Below, one piece after another: positions 1 through 10,970 of a DNA stretch of 64,000 nucleotides. The position numbers and the translations under genes are program-made. This DNA comes from Phylloscopus collybita (Eukaryota > Chordata > Aves > Passeriformes > Phylloscopidae): the NCBI GenBank assembly GCA_027886175.1, contig JAJNNQ010000075.1:86655001-86719000 (forward strand), in the 5' to 3' direction. The notes under the pieces are model-generated. The model saw only the letters and a program-made list of their open reading frames with translations. It was not told the DNA's origin and did no database searches. How positions within the stretch are numbered: the first letter of the stretch is position 1; each line of letters starts with the position of its first letter.

Positions 1-250
1 GAGCTGATGTAGTCACACAATTTTCAGTTCCACCTTCCAACAAACAAAGAAATACTGGCATTCCAACTGCCCTGAACCAAAAAAGAATAGATAGGCACTT
101 AAGTTGAAAGTATGCAAACCTCTTCTTCCCATACCAAACCTGTAGAGGAAATTCTCCTTTTTTCTATCAGCTTCAGTTTTCCAAAAGAACCTCAATTTAA
201 GTCAGAGGCAACTGAGCATGGCACAAATCCAGCATTATTAAAAAAAGGCC
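1..250 (-). other. BLOC1S5: BLOC1S5 3' UTR, cut by the window edge
   Basis: This is the sequence after the BLOC1S5 stop. No minus-strand AATAAA or ATTAAA (plus-strand TTTATT or TTTAAT) is visible here, so the poly(A) site is probably beyond the left edge. Nothing else is seen. Confidence 0.6.
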
Positions 251-430
251 TTAAAAAGAAACGTATTTGGCCAGCTCCTTCTCCATGTCAGAATACTGCT
301 CCTTGAGGCGCTCCATAGCTTTTCTGTGCTCCTCGTCCACCTCCGCACGTTTGTTCTGCTGTTCTTTCATGAACTCCTCCCAGTGGGCAATGCACTTCTC
401 CTCACGAGCCATCACCTTCTCTGCCTGAAG
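251..430 (-). CDS. BLOC1S5: BLOC1S5 coding exon 5 with stop
   Basis: These 180 bases encode the last 59 residues, starting [13 protein letters not shown] and ending LAKYVSF, then TAA at 253-251. The acceptor is CTGTCAG at 437-431. The open frame runs on into the intron upstream, so the start rests on the acceptor and on alignment with the 20-residue human segment before FMKEQ. Confidence 0.95.
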   Translation of the reverse strand, partial: LQAEKVMAREEKCIAHWEEFMKEQQNKRAEVDEEHRKAMERLKEQYSDMEKELAKYVSF

Positions 431-3400
431 CTGACAGGAGGAAAATATGAACTTTATAACAATCATTTCCATACTAAAACGGGGGGTTAATGAGAGCTAC
501 ATAATGTTCAAGTATCTGGAAACTAGCAAGAAAACATATGGAAAGGGGAAACTGAAAAGAAAACATACATTTTCGTACAGCCAATCCAATACAAGTGGTA
601 AAATGTCTGCAATACTATTAATGTGATTGTGTTAGCAATTATGCTATTTCTGTAAAATACAACAACAGTGATATTAAATGTTTTGAAACTGGCAGCTAGT
701 GTTTCTGCTTTAGCCAGTTAGCTCTCACTGTGATTAATGTCTTCCTTTAAAAATAAGTTATTTTTCCCCTCTTACTTTCCTACTGCTTGGCTTCTGCTAA
801 GTCAAACTTCATTCACTATCTTATCTTGAAAAAAAAAGTTAAAAATGTCTAGCTATCTAGAAAAAGAGATCATCCAATGCACATGACAAAACACAATGTA
901 ATTCTGTGGATTGCTTGCAAGCTGTACTGACAGCCTGGCCCCCTTATATTACAGGTGCAGAAGCCAAAATAAATCTAGGCAGTTGTTCTTCCATTTGCTC
1001 CATCTCCCGGCAAAACAGAGGATTAATCCTTCTTCCTTTTTTAGCCCCTCTCCTTTTCAGTGTATCAGCAAACACTGTTTCTTCTCTGTGGCATTTTTGT
1101 CAACTAAAGGCACTGGGAACCCATTTATGTATTCTTAAACACTTTGCTGTTCTTCAAGACCACACAGCAAGGGCCAAATACACAACTTTTTTTTATAAAC
1201 TTTAACAACATTATGCCAAGATCCATTTTTGTTTGCAACAGATGCAGCAACTTCTATTGACAAAATATACCAGTGCACACTAACAGTTTGACTGGTACAC
1301 TACTTTGTATTCAACAGGTTTTGAAATATTGGTGTTTCAAACACTTTTTGACACAATTACACATCACCTACTCAAACCTGACACTACATTCTGCCAAAAT
1401 CTCATTATTTTTTCAGAACACATCATTCCAGAAAAGTAAGGAAGAGGTATTTCTCCTCAAGTGGCTGCACTACAAAGACCACTTCTATCTGTATTTTTTT
1501 AAAAGTTACCTACATGTTACTACTCCCATTTGGAAAGTTTCAAGACAAAATGTCTCACTATACAAACTTTAAAAAATGCTATGAATCCTGGATACCTATA
1601 ACTACTCTTCCACTACATATTAAAAAAAAAAGCGTGGAAACATACAGCTAATATTTTTAAAAAAGAGCAGTCACCATTCTTACTAAGTGACTGATCATTT
1701 TCTAAGTTATAAATTTCTTATTAAAGTTTTACTTCAAGCAAACAGTAGCAGGACTGTAAGAATTTCCTGCCTCTCTGTGAGTATCCACTCTAGTGTCAGA
1801 CACAAGCAAACTCTGTCAGTGCTCAGACGTGTGCTGTTTGCCCAGTGGCAGTATTCAATTGCAACTGGACTGCCCATCTTCATCAGTTGCAAAAAAGGAA
1901 AGAAAAACATGACTATCAGCTTACATCCATTGATGCACAGCCTGTTTTGCTTGATGGCCGTGGAAACAAACGTCTTTGGTTTTTCCTGAACTGAATTATT
2001 ATCAAGAGCATTTTGCAAGTGAAGAGATAACACAGGAACACAATGAAGAAGCAGTAATCGGAATACATGAAACTAATTTCTTGTTTAATTTTCCAGGTTT
2101 TAGATTCAGAGCACATGTATTTCAAATAAGCAAAGAGTAGCCAAATGAAAAGGTTCCAATGATTCGCATGTTCCTATAATATAGCCCTTCATTAAATAAC
2201 CCATCCACAAGTGAAAAAAAAAACAACATTTCCTTTTCAACAAGCAATATATATAATATGGTCAATGTTCTCAGCAAACTAGGAAAGATTTACATTTCCA
2301 TTCTGGTAGGTTAGTAGATGTTTTTTGTTCCACAGAAAATAAGCTCTTTTATATTTAAGCTTTCCCTGTATGTGACAAATGTTATAGTCTGAGCTAGGAG
2401 GGAAAAATAAAGCAAAGGAAATAAAAAAAATAGTTTCCATATATCAGGAGATCGTAGAAAGAGTTAGCTAGATCCATTAACTTTGCAGTGTACATTCTAT
2501 AACTGCAGAAATCACTGCAAAAGAAGTTTTACTGCAAGTATGTAAGGTACCGAAAAATATATTTTTAAGTTTTGCTATACTGAAGGCAGAAAAACTTGCT
2601 GTGAAGCACAAGACTCTTAGATCACAAAATAAAAATCTATCCATCCATCCTTTACCTTTCTTGCTTCATACTCCCTCTCTTGGAGTCTGTGGATCATAGC
2701 GTTGGCAGCTTGCACTGAAACAACAAATTGCAGTAGATCAGTCTGCTGTTGTAAATCAAAGAAAGCTGCCTGACAGGGATTTAGAAGATGGCAGGCTACT
2801 GCAAGGTAAAGATTATATTCTACTGTGTCACTTAACTTTGCCCAAGAATCACCTGTACTTGCAAAAAATGCTTTACATTTACAACTTTTATACTTATAAA
2901 AGTAAGTAGACTTATTGCAGAGTTCAACCTTTGTATGTTCTAGCAGCCAAAAGCAGGAAGGCAGTGAGGTCCTCTTGTGCCCACACTCTTAGTGCTGCTG
3001 ATGAGCTGGAGTGCACTACTCACCACCTCAGAAGACATCAAAAACCACTCTCAAGTCAGTAAGTAGAAACAGGTGACCAAACCCTATTTTAGTTGGGGGT
3101 TTTTTTGCCCTTATTTTTCCCCATCAGCTGTGTATAGACTCCACATGTACATCTTTATGCTGAAGTCCATCTCTTCTCTCCCAGAGAAGCCCAGGAAAAC
3201 TTGTCAATGGAAATAGGAACTGTATTCCTTCCTACGCACCCATTTCTCCATAACTTATTTAACACTTACTTTTAACACAGAATTAAATACACTAATTTCC
3301 CAAGCAGCAACTTGGGATGCTGTCCTGGACAACTGGCTCAAGCTGCTGCTGCTGCTTGAGCAGGGAGGTTGGACATGACCTCTAGAGGTCCCCTCCCACC

Positions 3401-3904
3401 TCAACCATTCTGGGAGTTGTGTTACTGGAGATGTACTGCACACCTTTACAAAGTCTTTAGAAAGTCAGGGAGCAGTACTGAAGGTTCACCCCAGCTAGAT
3501 GGTATTAGAATGGCTTATTTGCATGACTAAATTTTAAGTTTCAATGTTTTCCTGCAATCCTTGTGGCGTGTAAAGCACCATCTACCATTTGCCATTCTGC
3601 ATATGCCAGATGCCATACAAATAAGTTAAAGGAAATGAAATGCTTATACAACGTGCCACACACAAATTGTAACAAAATCCACAGTGGCATGTTTCAAATG
3701 CATAAATCTGGCAGCTAAAGTTGTGTTCCCACACTTTCTTAGAATCTCATTTGAAGAATCCATCTTGCTAAACAAGTAAGAGAAAAAAGAACACTTAAAA
3801 ATTAGTACAAATTTCAAACATTCTTTTAAAATCTGAGTAGCAAAGAAATACATTAATAAAGATGAAACTAAGATTAGCTATTACTATTACTTCCCAGTTT
3901 GGGA

Positions 3905-3938
<34 letters not shown>

Positions 3939-6900
3939 TTCATAGCTATACAGCAGGAAGTTTTAAGTGATGGGAGACAGTATTATGCACTCCTGTAGGA
4001 AAGTTAAGAAACTTGAAGCTCACACCACAGCATGTTTGCAACAAACCAGGAAACAGAAATTTTGTCCATGGCTTTAATCAATTAAAGTGCACTATTTCCA
4101 AGTGAATAGGAAAACAATGAGATGAAACAGTTTCTACTTAAATCAACAAAAAACTTGAATGTAACCTTAGCAAGAGCTGACTGGCTGAACTACTACATAA
4201 CAAAAACTATCCCTATTGTTTCCCTTTTAAAGTTGTACAGAAGTGAGAACAAAGCACATAAAGAATAGAAAACTACCCAAGTGTGGTAATTTTTTAACAA
4301 GTCGTATTTTGAATCCGAATTATTTAAATTACGCCTCAAAATGATGCATCAAGAGCAATAAGAAGCAACCTGCTTACATCTCTTGAAAGTTTCACTCAAA
4401 TTGTCTTGCATTGCCTGCTCACACTTTGGAAGAACACGTTCATTTGTTTCAAAGATGGTATTTTTTAGATTCTCAAGTACTCGCAGTTCTCGGAGGCCAC
4501 GTTTTTCCTGCCACAAAAATGAAAGAAAGTGAGTGGCAAGCAAGGAATTCAACTTCACAAATTAAAGATGATCGACTAATAGCTTCATCTCAAAGACTAG
4601 ACCATTGCCTACTAAAGTGTTACTCTATTTATTTAACAACATAGATAAAATTGCCAAAAAAAGAGAGCAATGTTCCATTCTTTACATTAAAATGCAACAA
4701 TCCTTTGAATGACTCCTCTGGCCCTTGTGAGAAAAGCCAGTATTAACTCTTTACACACTGTGGGGAAAAAACATCCAGTTTTCTATAGATAATTTACAGC
4801 ATCTCTAAAACAACAGAGAGCAACAGAGCTTGAAAGCATTTCATTTTTATAACTCAGTTGGTTACTGAGAAATAACATAGCAGTGATTCTGCTTGATTGA
4901 TGTCTGACCCTCCACACTTAATATAGCAGGAGGTGAAAACAATGCAAGTAAAATTGTTTTAACTGAAGTAAAACAATGAAGTTGACTAAAAAGTAATACA
5001 ACACAGCTGACTAAAGAGGAAGCTCTTCTAGATCACTACTGATCATGATTAATTACAAGTACAGCAAGATCCTCTTTTCTTGTCTAAATTTAAAAAAATT
5101 GATTTATTTTTCTGAAGCCACAGAACTACTTCCACTCTGAATTTCACCTGTGTTTTACTTTAGATAAAAACTCTACATAAACAAAAAAATACTTTATCAC
5201 CTAGAGTGGGACAGGGATCACCACACCCACTTTAAAACTTCAGAAACAGAGGCACTAAGTAAAACTCCTTAATTAAACAGGCTCCAAATTCCCAGCGTGC
5301 ATTTCTCCATCCCTTGCACACTAGGTGCTAATCATTGAAAGAATAAGCACGCCCTACTACAACCAAAAAGTATATCATATCTTAAAGTGAGAAACAAGCG
5401 GAATTTCTGGATGCCAGTGGTCCTGAGTCCACTTAAAATTGCAAAATTTTAAACAATCCTCTACTTTGCTATTCCCCCTCCCCCCTGCTTAAAAGTATAA
5501 ACCAGTAACTAAATTTCAATAAAAGATCTAAGCATATATTAAATTTGTCTAAGAAACAGAAAAAGACTTCAGGTGAAATATGACAAATATATGAATGATC
5601 AACCTAAAGATAAGTTCTAATTTTGTCCATGAGTTTAGTGTTTTCCTTCCTGTGGAATGACATTAAAATTACTTACTGTACCCTACAGCTTAGTTAGGGA
5701 AAGTAGAGAAAATAAATTAATTTCTTATGACTCTCAAGTCCAGACTATACTAATCTGATGAGAGTTTATTTCATATCTGGATTTTGCTAAACCAGCAGAG
5801 ATAAAATACACCTGCTTGAAATATAAGCTACAATCTAGGTTTGGGAGAGTGTGCGGTGAGGGGGAAATACACTTCAATGTCATTTGAATCAGGTCTGCAT
5901 ACTGGAATTTTGGGTGTAACTGCATTTTCAGTTACACTTTTAAATTCCACATTCTGTAAGAAAGAAAATCTATACAGAAACAGCCTTTTCCTGGCATAGG
6001 ATTCAAATTTTCTAAACTTTTGCTGCCATCTTGTGGAAACCAAATTATACTTTCCAGGCAAAGCTGTATATAAACACTTCTACACATTCAGTACTGTGGC
6101 CTTATCTGCAGACAATCAAATAACAGTTATTCAATTTTTAATGTTTTTATTACTTTGCACAAAGTGTTCCTCTTCTCTTCCAGTAGTATCACTTGTGTAA
6201 CGAAAATCAAAGAAAATAAAAATGCAATTGTGGTAGCTGACTCCAGCTGAGGCATAAAGTAGTTTCTCAAGGAGATATAAACCTACACTGGCCAACAATA
6301 CTTTCTATGAACCATCTGGACTTCTCTAAGATGTGAGGATTACATTATTCTACTACATCAGTATTCTTGCCGGTCTTCTGCAGGGAAAAAGAAAGCCAAA
6401 AAAACCACATGTTCTTTTCAAAAGTTTTAAAAGATAAATTACTGCCTTGTTTGTTAAAGACACAGACATATACTACAGGTATGTTGTTTAGGGAAAAAAA
6501 AAAAAAAAAAACATGTCAAGCACTTTTGAAGAAAGTTATGTATTTACTACGATATCTAAAAAGATGCTAAAGCTGTTCAGCACTTCAGACAGTGCCAGTA
6601 TCCAATAAGATACAAATACTTACTTCAAATTCTTTAACAAAGTAACGTATTTCTCCCTGAATTACTGGTCGGTGATCCAGCAGTCTTGAATAGACTTCCC
6701 CAACATCTAGAAGATTAATGAAAGCCAGAATTTTAGTTTTTTTCTCGCACCAGGCTACACAACCGAGGCAGCACACTAGACCTCAGTGTGAGGAATGACT
6801 GGTGCTCTCCAAGTACATACAAAACCAAAAGAGCACCAGAACAGAATTTGTAGGGTAACCTATCTATCCAGCAAACCAGCAGCTTAGATAAAACACAAAG

Positions 6901-8015
6901 AACCAGCATTCCAGGTGCCAAAGACACTTTGCTGTGAATGCGAATGTTCTCCTCTGTGGATCAGCACCCTTTGTCTCAATCCTCTTTCTGCTCAGTACAG
7001 CTTCCGTATCTGATCGTTAACGCTGGTAAAAGAATAGAACTAAACGCTGCAGCTTGACAGAGATCCACAGAGTAGGTGTGGGAGTCTTCAGCAGCAAGAG
7101 ACAGGAGGAATCCTCACTACAAAGGAAAACTGTCGGCATTTTCTTGTATTCTAGGGCCAGACTTGAAATTTCATCTTAGAAAAGAGCACTTACTACTTAA
7201 GTATGTGTGGAGAAATAGGCTTGTCTGTCACAAAGAAAAAGCCTGCTAAATTGAAAAGCACCGTGAGAGTATAGCAAATACTGTTTCAAGAAATACACAA
7301 CGTAGTCCCAAAAAAAGATTTAAGGCGGCACTGAGATCTAAAGGATGCGTTCTCCTGTCCCAGCTGATGGACCTGCCCTGTGGCTCTACTGTATCCACCT
7401 GTGTTGGTTCTACACCCTGAATCCCACCCCGTTTCAAACGGTGCAGAACGATTACTTAGAAATTTGGGAAAGTCGTGATCGTAGTAAATAAAGCATGGGC
7501 TAAATCCCTTCCCAGTCCAAACGCTTTGTGTGCGGATTAAGCAGGACAAAACTTGGGCGATCAAGACCAAAAGTAAGAGCTTCCCAGTAAATTTCATGCC
7601 CGTGGCAAGGGCCTCGGTGGCCGACTCGGCTCCCCGAAAAAAAGCCACAGAGACACCCCGGATTCTAATTCAGAGAGACGAAAGCCAGCTAAGCCTCCCA
7701 TGAGTCCAGCTTTAAATCTAGCACACGCCGCCGAGCCTCGGAGGGATGGAGGGCGCTGGAATGCCGGAGAGCTGGACCGGTCCTGGGGGTCCCGGGACAC
7801 TCCGGCCGCTGCCGGGGCCCCTGAGCCGTCTCCCAGCCGCTGCCGCGGGGTTACGCAGCGGGCTCGGCACCTCTGGAGGCCCGCACCGCTCCCTCCTTAC
7901 CCTTTATGATGGGCTGGATCGGGGACCCGGCGGCCGGAGAGTCCCGCCTCCTGTCGGCGGGCGGCGGGGCCGGCGCGGCGGCGCGGCCGGGGGACGCGGG
8001 GCCGGCCCCGCTCAT
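251..8015 (-). CDS. BLOC1S5: BLOC-1 complex subunit 5 (Muted), five coding exons, complete
   Basis: The product is a small coiled-coil subunit of BLOC-1, which acts in the cytoplasm on endosomal membranes and sorts cargo to melanosomes, platelet dense granules and other lysosome-related organelles. Coding exons (minus strand) are 7901-8015, 6624-6706, 4378-4507, 2656-2714 and 251-430, giving 188 codons plus TAA; human is 187 residues. Seen in the translation: a Gly/Pro/Ala-rich N-terminus (1-38), then the conserved core containing [13 protein letters not shown] and [23 protein letters not shown], and a charged C-terminal helix with [20 protein letters not shown]. All introns have GT and AG ends and phases agree (1, 0, 1, 0). 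Length and order match the known vertebrate protein throughout. No frameshift or missing segment is visible. Identity comes from recalled family sequence; exon limits come directly from this sequence. Confidence 0.96.
431..2655 (-). other. BLOC1S5 intron 4
   Basis: This AT-rich intron starts GTAAAG and ends CAG. It has short A/T runs but no recognisable repeat or coding segment. Confidence 0.85.
2656..2714 (-). CDS. BLOC1S5: BLOC1S5 coding exon 4
   Basis: This 59-base exon is too short to stand out as an ORF. With the last base of exon 3 it reads [20 protein letters not shown], aligning with the human LQAANDSVCRLQQREQERKK block. The acceptor is TTTCAG and the donor is GTAAAG at 2655-2650. 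Confidence 0.93.
3318..3428 (+). repeat. CR1 LINE 3'-end fragment
   Basis: The stretch CTGTCCTGGACAACTGGCTC, then GCTTGAGCAGGGAGGTTGGA, TGACCTCTAGAGGTCCC and CCATTCTGGGAG is a diverged copy of the CR1 3' end. Only about 110 bases remain, antisense to BLOC1S5 within intron 3. Confidence 0.82.
3908..3936. repeat. (AAT)n microsatellite
   Basis: About nine and a half perfect AAT units lie in BLOC1S5 intron 3. Confidence 0.97.
4378..4507 (-). CDS. BLOC1S5: BLOC1S5 coding exon 3
   Basis: These 130 bases encode 43 codons plus one base, starting [16 protein letters not shown] and ending SETFKR. The acceptor is GGCAG and the donor is GTAAGC at 4377-4372. The segment is predicted helical and part of the BLOC-1 coiled-coil rod. 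Confidence 0.95.
6023..6036 (-). promoter_or_regulatory. CTCF-like motif in BLOC1S5 intron 2
   Basis: The minus strand reads CCACAAGATGGCAG, 13 of 14 matches to CCASYAGRKGGCRS. Binding is inferred. Confidence 0.35.
6494..6511. repeat. A18 homopolymer
   Basis: An uninterrupted run of 18 A in BLOC1S5 intron 2. No adjacent retroposon body was recognised. Confidence 0.9.
6624..6706 (-). CDS. BLOC1S5: BLOC1S5 coding exon 2
   Basis: These 83 bases encode 28 codons counting the split Asp shared with exon 1, starting [19 protein letters not shown]. This is the most conserved block of the protein. The acceptor is TTCTAG just upstream and the donor is GTAAGT at 6623-6618. Confidence 0.96.
6707..7900 (-). 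other. BLOC1S5 intron 1
   Basis: The intron runs from GTAAGG to CTAG. Its 5' part (about 7.6-7.9 kb) is CpG-rich and continues the promoter island; the rest is ordinary. Confidence 0.85.
7901..8015 (-). CDS. BLOC1S5: BLOC1S5 coding exon 1
   Basis: The exon holds the ATG (8015-8013) and 38 codons plus one base, beginning [10 protein letters not shown] and ending PIQPIIK. The start context is GCC-ATG-A, with G at -3. The donor is GTAAGG at 7900-7895. The exon lies inside a CpG island, and the low-complexity Gly/Pro/Ala N-terminus is usual for this family. Confidence 0.93.
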
Positions 8016-8112
8016 GGCGCTCGGCGGCCCGCGGGCAGCGCAGCCCGGGCCGGCCCGGCCCTGCCCCGGCCTCCCTCCCTGCAGAGCTTCCGCCGGGCCC
8101 GCTGCCGCGCCG

Positions 8113-8120
8113 TGAGGTCA
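8113..8120 (-). promoter_or_regulatory. CRE-like site
   Basis: TGAGGTCA differs by one base from the palindromic ATF/CREB site TGACGTCA and lies in the BLOC1S5 promoter island. It is a motif match only. Confidence 0.3.
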
Positions 8121-8264
8121 TCGCGGCGCGCCGGCCGCGGCGGCGGGAGCCGCCCCCAAGGAGCCCCGAGCCCTCCCGCACCGGCGGCTGCGGCGGCAGA
8201 GACGCGCACGGGTCCGGAGAAGGGCGGCGGGGCTGCGGAAGGGGGCTGCAGGGCGTGTCCCGTG

Positions 8265-8655
8265 AGCAGCGGCTTGAGGGAGCTGCGGGTGTTTAGCCTG
8301 AGGCAGAGGAGGCTGAGGAGAGACCTTTTTGCTCTCCCCAAACGCCTGAAAGGAGGGTGTAGCCAAGTGGGGGTCGGTCTCTTCTCCCAGGTAACCAGCG
8401 ACAGGACAGGAGGACATGGTCTCAAAGGTGTGTCAGGGGATGTTCAGGTTGGACATCGAGAGGAATTTCTCTACAGAAGGGGTGATTAGACACTGCAATG
8501 GGTTGCCCAGGGACATGGTGGAGTCACCATTCCTAGGAATGTTTAAGGAAAGATTGGACGTGGCATTTGGTCTAGTTGACATGGTAGTGTTTACTCATAG
8601 GTAGGATTCGATGATCTCAGGTTTTTTCCAATCTAATTGATTCTCTGATTCAGAA
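8265..8655 (+). repeat. CR1 LINE 3' fragment (end of pol ORF plus 3' UTR)
   Basis: The segment begins with the CR1 block for leucine-rich RT C-terminal sequence (GGGTGTTTAGCCTGAGGCAG) and continues through the equivalent of the HWNxLPxxVVESP block. It ends in the 3' UTR GATGATCTCAGG and TTTTCCAATCTAATTGATTC. Stops and substitutions show it is dead. It sits immediately upstream of the BLOC1S5 island, antisense to the gene. Confidence 0.88.
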
Positions 8656-8793
8656 ATTATACTAAGAGACATACATTAAGCAACCCAGTTTGCTTCTAGG
8701 TGCAGCAAATATGAATAACCACTGCTGGACATGCAGGTTACAAAAAACCCCAAGGAAAACAAAAGAGCAGCAAAAAGCTGCTCTTCTGCTATT

Positions 8794-8812
8794 AAAAAAA
8801 AAAAAAAAAAAA
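8794..8812. repeat. A19 homopolymer
   Basis: A 19-base A run lies in the roughly 200-base unique spacer between two CR1 fragments. CR1 elements do not end in poly(A), so it is not their tail. Confidence 0.9.
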
Positions 8813-8861
8813 GCAAAAATGACATAAAATCACTGTATGCTTCTTTTAAAACCATTTCAGG

Positions 8862-9362
8862 GTACAGGTGAGGCTCTCAGTATGAGAAAGACATGGAGCA
8901 TGTGGAAGAGGTCCAGTGGAGAGCTACAAAACAGGATTTTTGTAGGAAATGGAGCATTTCTTACAATAAAAGGCTGAAGGAACTGGTCTTGTTCAGCCCT
9001 GAGAGAAACAACTGAGAGAGAATTTTATCAATGTCTGTCAGCATCTTAAGGGGGGGGTAACATGAGGACGGAGCCAGGCTCTTCTTGGTGGTTCCGAGCA
9101 ATAGGACAAGAGGCCATGGGCAGAAACTGATGCACAGGAAATGCCACCTGAAAATGAGGAAGAACTTTACTGTGCAAGTGACAGTGCACTGGAACAGATT
9201 GTCCAGAGAGGTTGTGGAGTCTCTCTCCCTAGAGATACTTAAGTACCTTCTGGATGCAATCCTGTGCCAAGTGCTCTAGAATGACCCTGCTTGAGCAGGG
9301 AGGTTGGACCAGATGTGCCACTGTGGTCCCTTCCAACCTGACCCATCCTGTGATTCTGTGAG
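8862..9362 (+). repeat. CR1 LINE 3' fragment, second copy
   Basis: The copy starts GGTACAGGTGAGGCTCTCAG, runs through the CR1 pol C-terminal region (CACTGGAACAGATTGTCCAG and AGGTTGTGGAGTC) and ends CTTGAGCAGGGAGGTTGGAC, CCCTTCCAACCTGACCC, TCCTGTGATTCTGTGAG. It is an inactive 5'-truncated copy in the same orientation as its neighbour. Confidence 0.88.
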
Positions 9363-9365
9363 AGC

Positions 9366-10970
9366 ATTAGGGGACTTTCAATGTATTTCCCCTCCCTCCA
9401 GGCCACCTATAAATTACAGTCTATAAACTTCTGTTTGTGTTGTTTTTTTTTTTTCTTCCTGCTGCTCAATAATTTCTAGAACAGGTTGATTCTGTTTAGG
9501 CCATGGCATCCAAGTTTGTTTCTTCTTTTACGTATATATTTTTTTTTTATCTGCAATACATACCACACTTCTCAGTGTTGCTGTATGGTCAATGAAGAAT
9601 AAACTGGAACACAAATTCTGCTACAGCTGCTGCAGCCTTCAGTGTCCTGAAGGCTTCCGTCCTACCTGAAATACCAGAAAGGTGCCAGTTTAGCTGGGAC
9701 AATTACTAGTTTATTACTAGTAGAAAACAGGAGTAGGATGTATTCTTTGTTAGAAATTCATTCTGCCCCTATTCTACTCTGCATAGCTTTTATAAGTAGG
9801 GGCAATTGTGTGGCTCAGGAAAAAAAAAAGGGACTTTATTTAAAGCTGTTAGAACTGACATGAAAAATTATTCTATTATTAAACCTTGTGCCACGTGACA
9901 AAAGCTTGGAAACTGCTCACAGAAATTACTTATTTTTTTTTTTTTTACAATATCTGTAATCTTCTAAACTCAGGCTTCAAAATGAGTTATTTGGTTTTGT
10001 TGAAACAATCTCCCCCCAAATCAGGCAAAATATAGCTAGAATCTGTCTAAATAATAAAATTAATCTTACATTGGGAAGTGTTCTTCAATTAACACTATTA
10101 TTAAATTTAGCATAAATATATAATTTAAATGTTACTGTTAATCTGTAAGTATTACATTAGGCAATTAGTAGATGTAAGAATTATTTTAAAAATAGTTCCC
10201 TTCTATATTATCTTTTTTCCTGAAAGTGACCACCTATTGCAACCTGTAAATTAATATTTATGTTTTTCCACTTGCATCCAAAATGTGTAAGCATTTGACA
10301 AGCACCAGTAAATTACAGTCATGCTCATATATTAATAATATCTACAGGATATTCCAGCTGGCTCAATCATCACTACTAATTTGGGCTAGAATTGTTCAAA
10401 TGTTAATTTTACGCTTTCCAGCTTGGCTGCCATCCTTTCATAGCCTCTCAGACAAGTTATTTTCCCCTCTAAGCCCCATGCTCTAGCTTTTTAATTGTTA
10501 AGAAGGAAATCCTGTAGTTAAGGGGCTTTGTAACTACTGCATTTCTAGGAAAGAGTTTTTATATCATGACGAATGTCAGGTTTGGCATTATGGGACTGCA
10601 GCAAGGGCAAATCCTATGACAGATAGTTGCATTGGTTTATACAACTACTGTTCTGAAACCATTCCTCCTTTGTTTGAATAATGTTGCTTTTTTTTTTTTT
10701 TCTAAGAATATGCTATTTGTTGTATTTATGCCTGGTTTTGTTTTTTGTTCCCCTGCTTACTCTCATTGCCCAGTCAAGCTTATTTTCAAAACATATTTTA
10801 AAGAAATTAAGGAGGACTTAAAGAGGTGATGGCTATAAAAAAGACAATACTTGTGGAGCCCCTAACCTGTCAGTTTGTAGAAAGTAGTCATCAAGTCACA
10901 AAAATATGGAAATAGCTATGGCTTGGAGCATGAAAATCAACATATGTAGTCATCATGTATTTTTTTGGAA
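9366..10970. other. Intergenic, nothing recognised
   Basis: The stretch is AT-rich with several T runs (around 9440, 9540, 9930 and 10690). No gene, repeat family or regulatory motif could be supported. Confidence 0.6.

Larger units (their letters stand above)
2715..4377 (-). other. BLOC1S5 intron 3
   Basis: The intron runs from GTAAGC to TTTCAG. It holds a CR1 3'-end fragment near 3.3-3.4 kb and an AAT microsatellite near 3.9 kb, each listed separately. The rest is unique AT-rich sequence. Confidence 0.85.
4508..6623 (-). other. BLOC1S5 intron 2
   Basis: The intron runs from GTAAGT to GGCAG. It contains an 18-base A run at 6494-6511 and a CTCF-like motif at 6023-6036. No gene or clear transposon remnant is seen. 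Confidence 0.85.
7700..8262 (-). promoter_or_regulatory. BLOC1S5: BLOC1S5 CpG-island promoter
   Basis: The region is strongly GC-rich with dense CpG and covers coding exon 1, the presumed 5' UTR and the start of intron 1. No TATA box is evident, as expected for a housekeeping promoter. A CRE-like TGAGGTCA lies at 8113-8120, about 100 bases upstream of the ATG. The island ends abruptly against a CR1 fragment at about 8265. The transcription start itself cannot be read from sequence. Confidence 0.8.

Noticed and set aside
7746..8489. A 247-codon plus-strand open frame
   Set aside because: It runs through the BLOC1S5 CpG island, antisense to exon 1, and into a CR1 fragment. GC-rich sequence lacks stops; the Arg/Gly/Pro/Ala-rich product has no motif.
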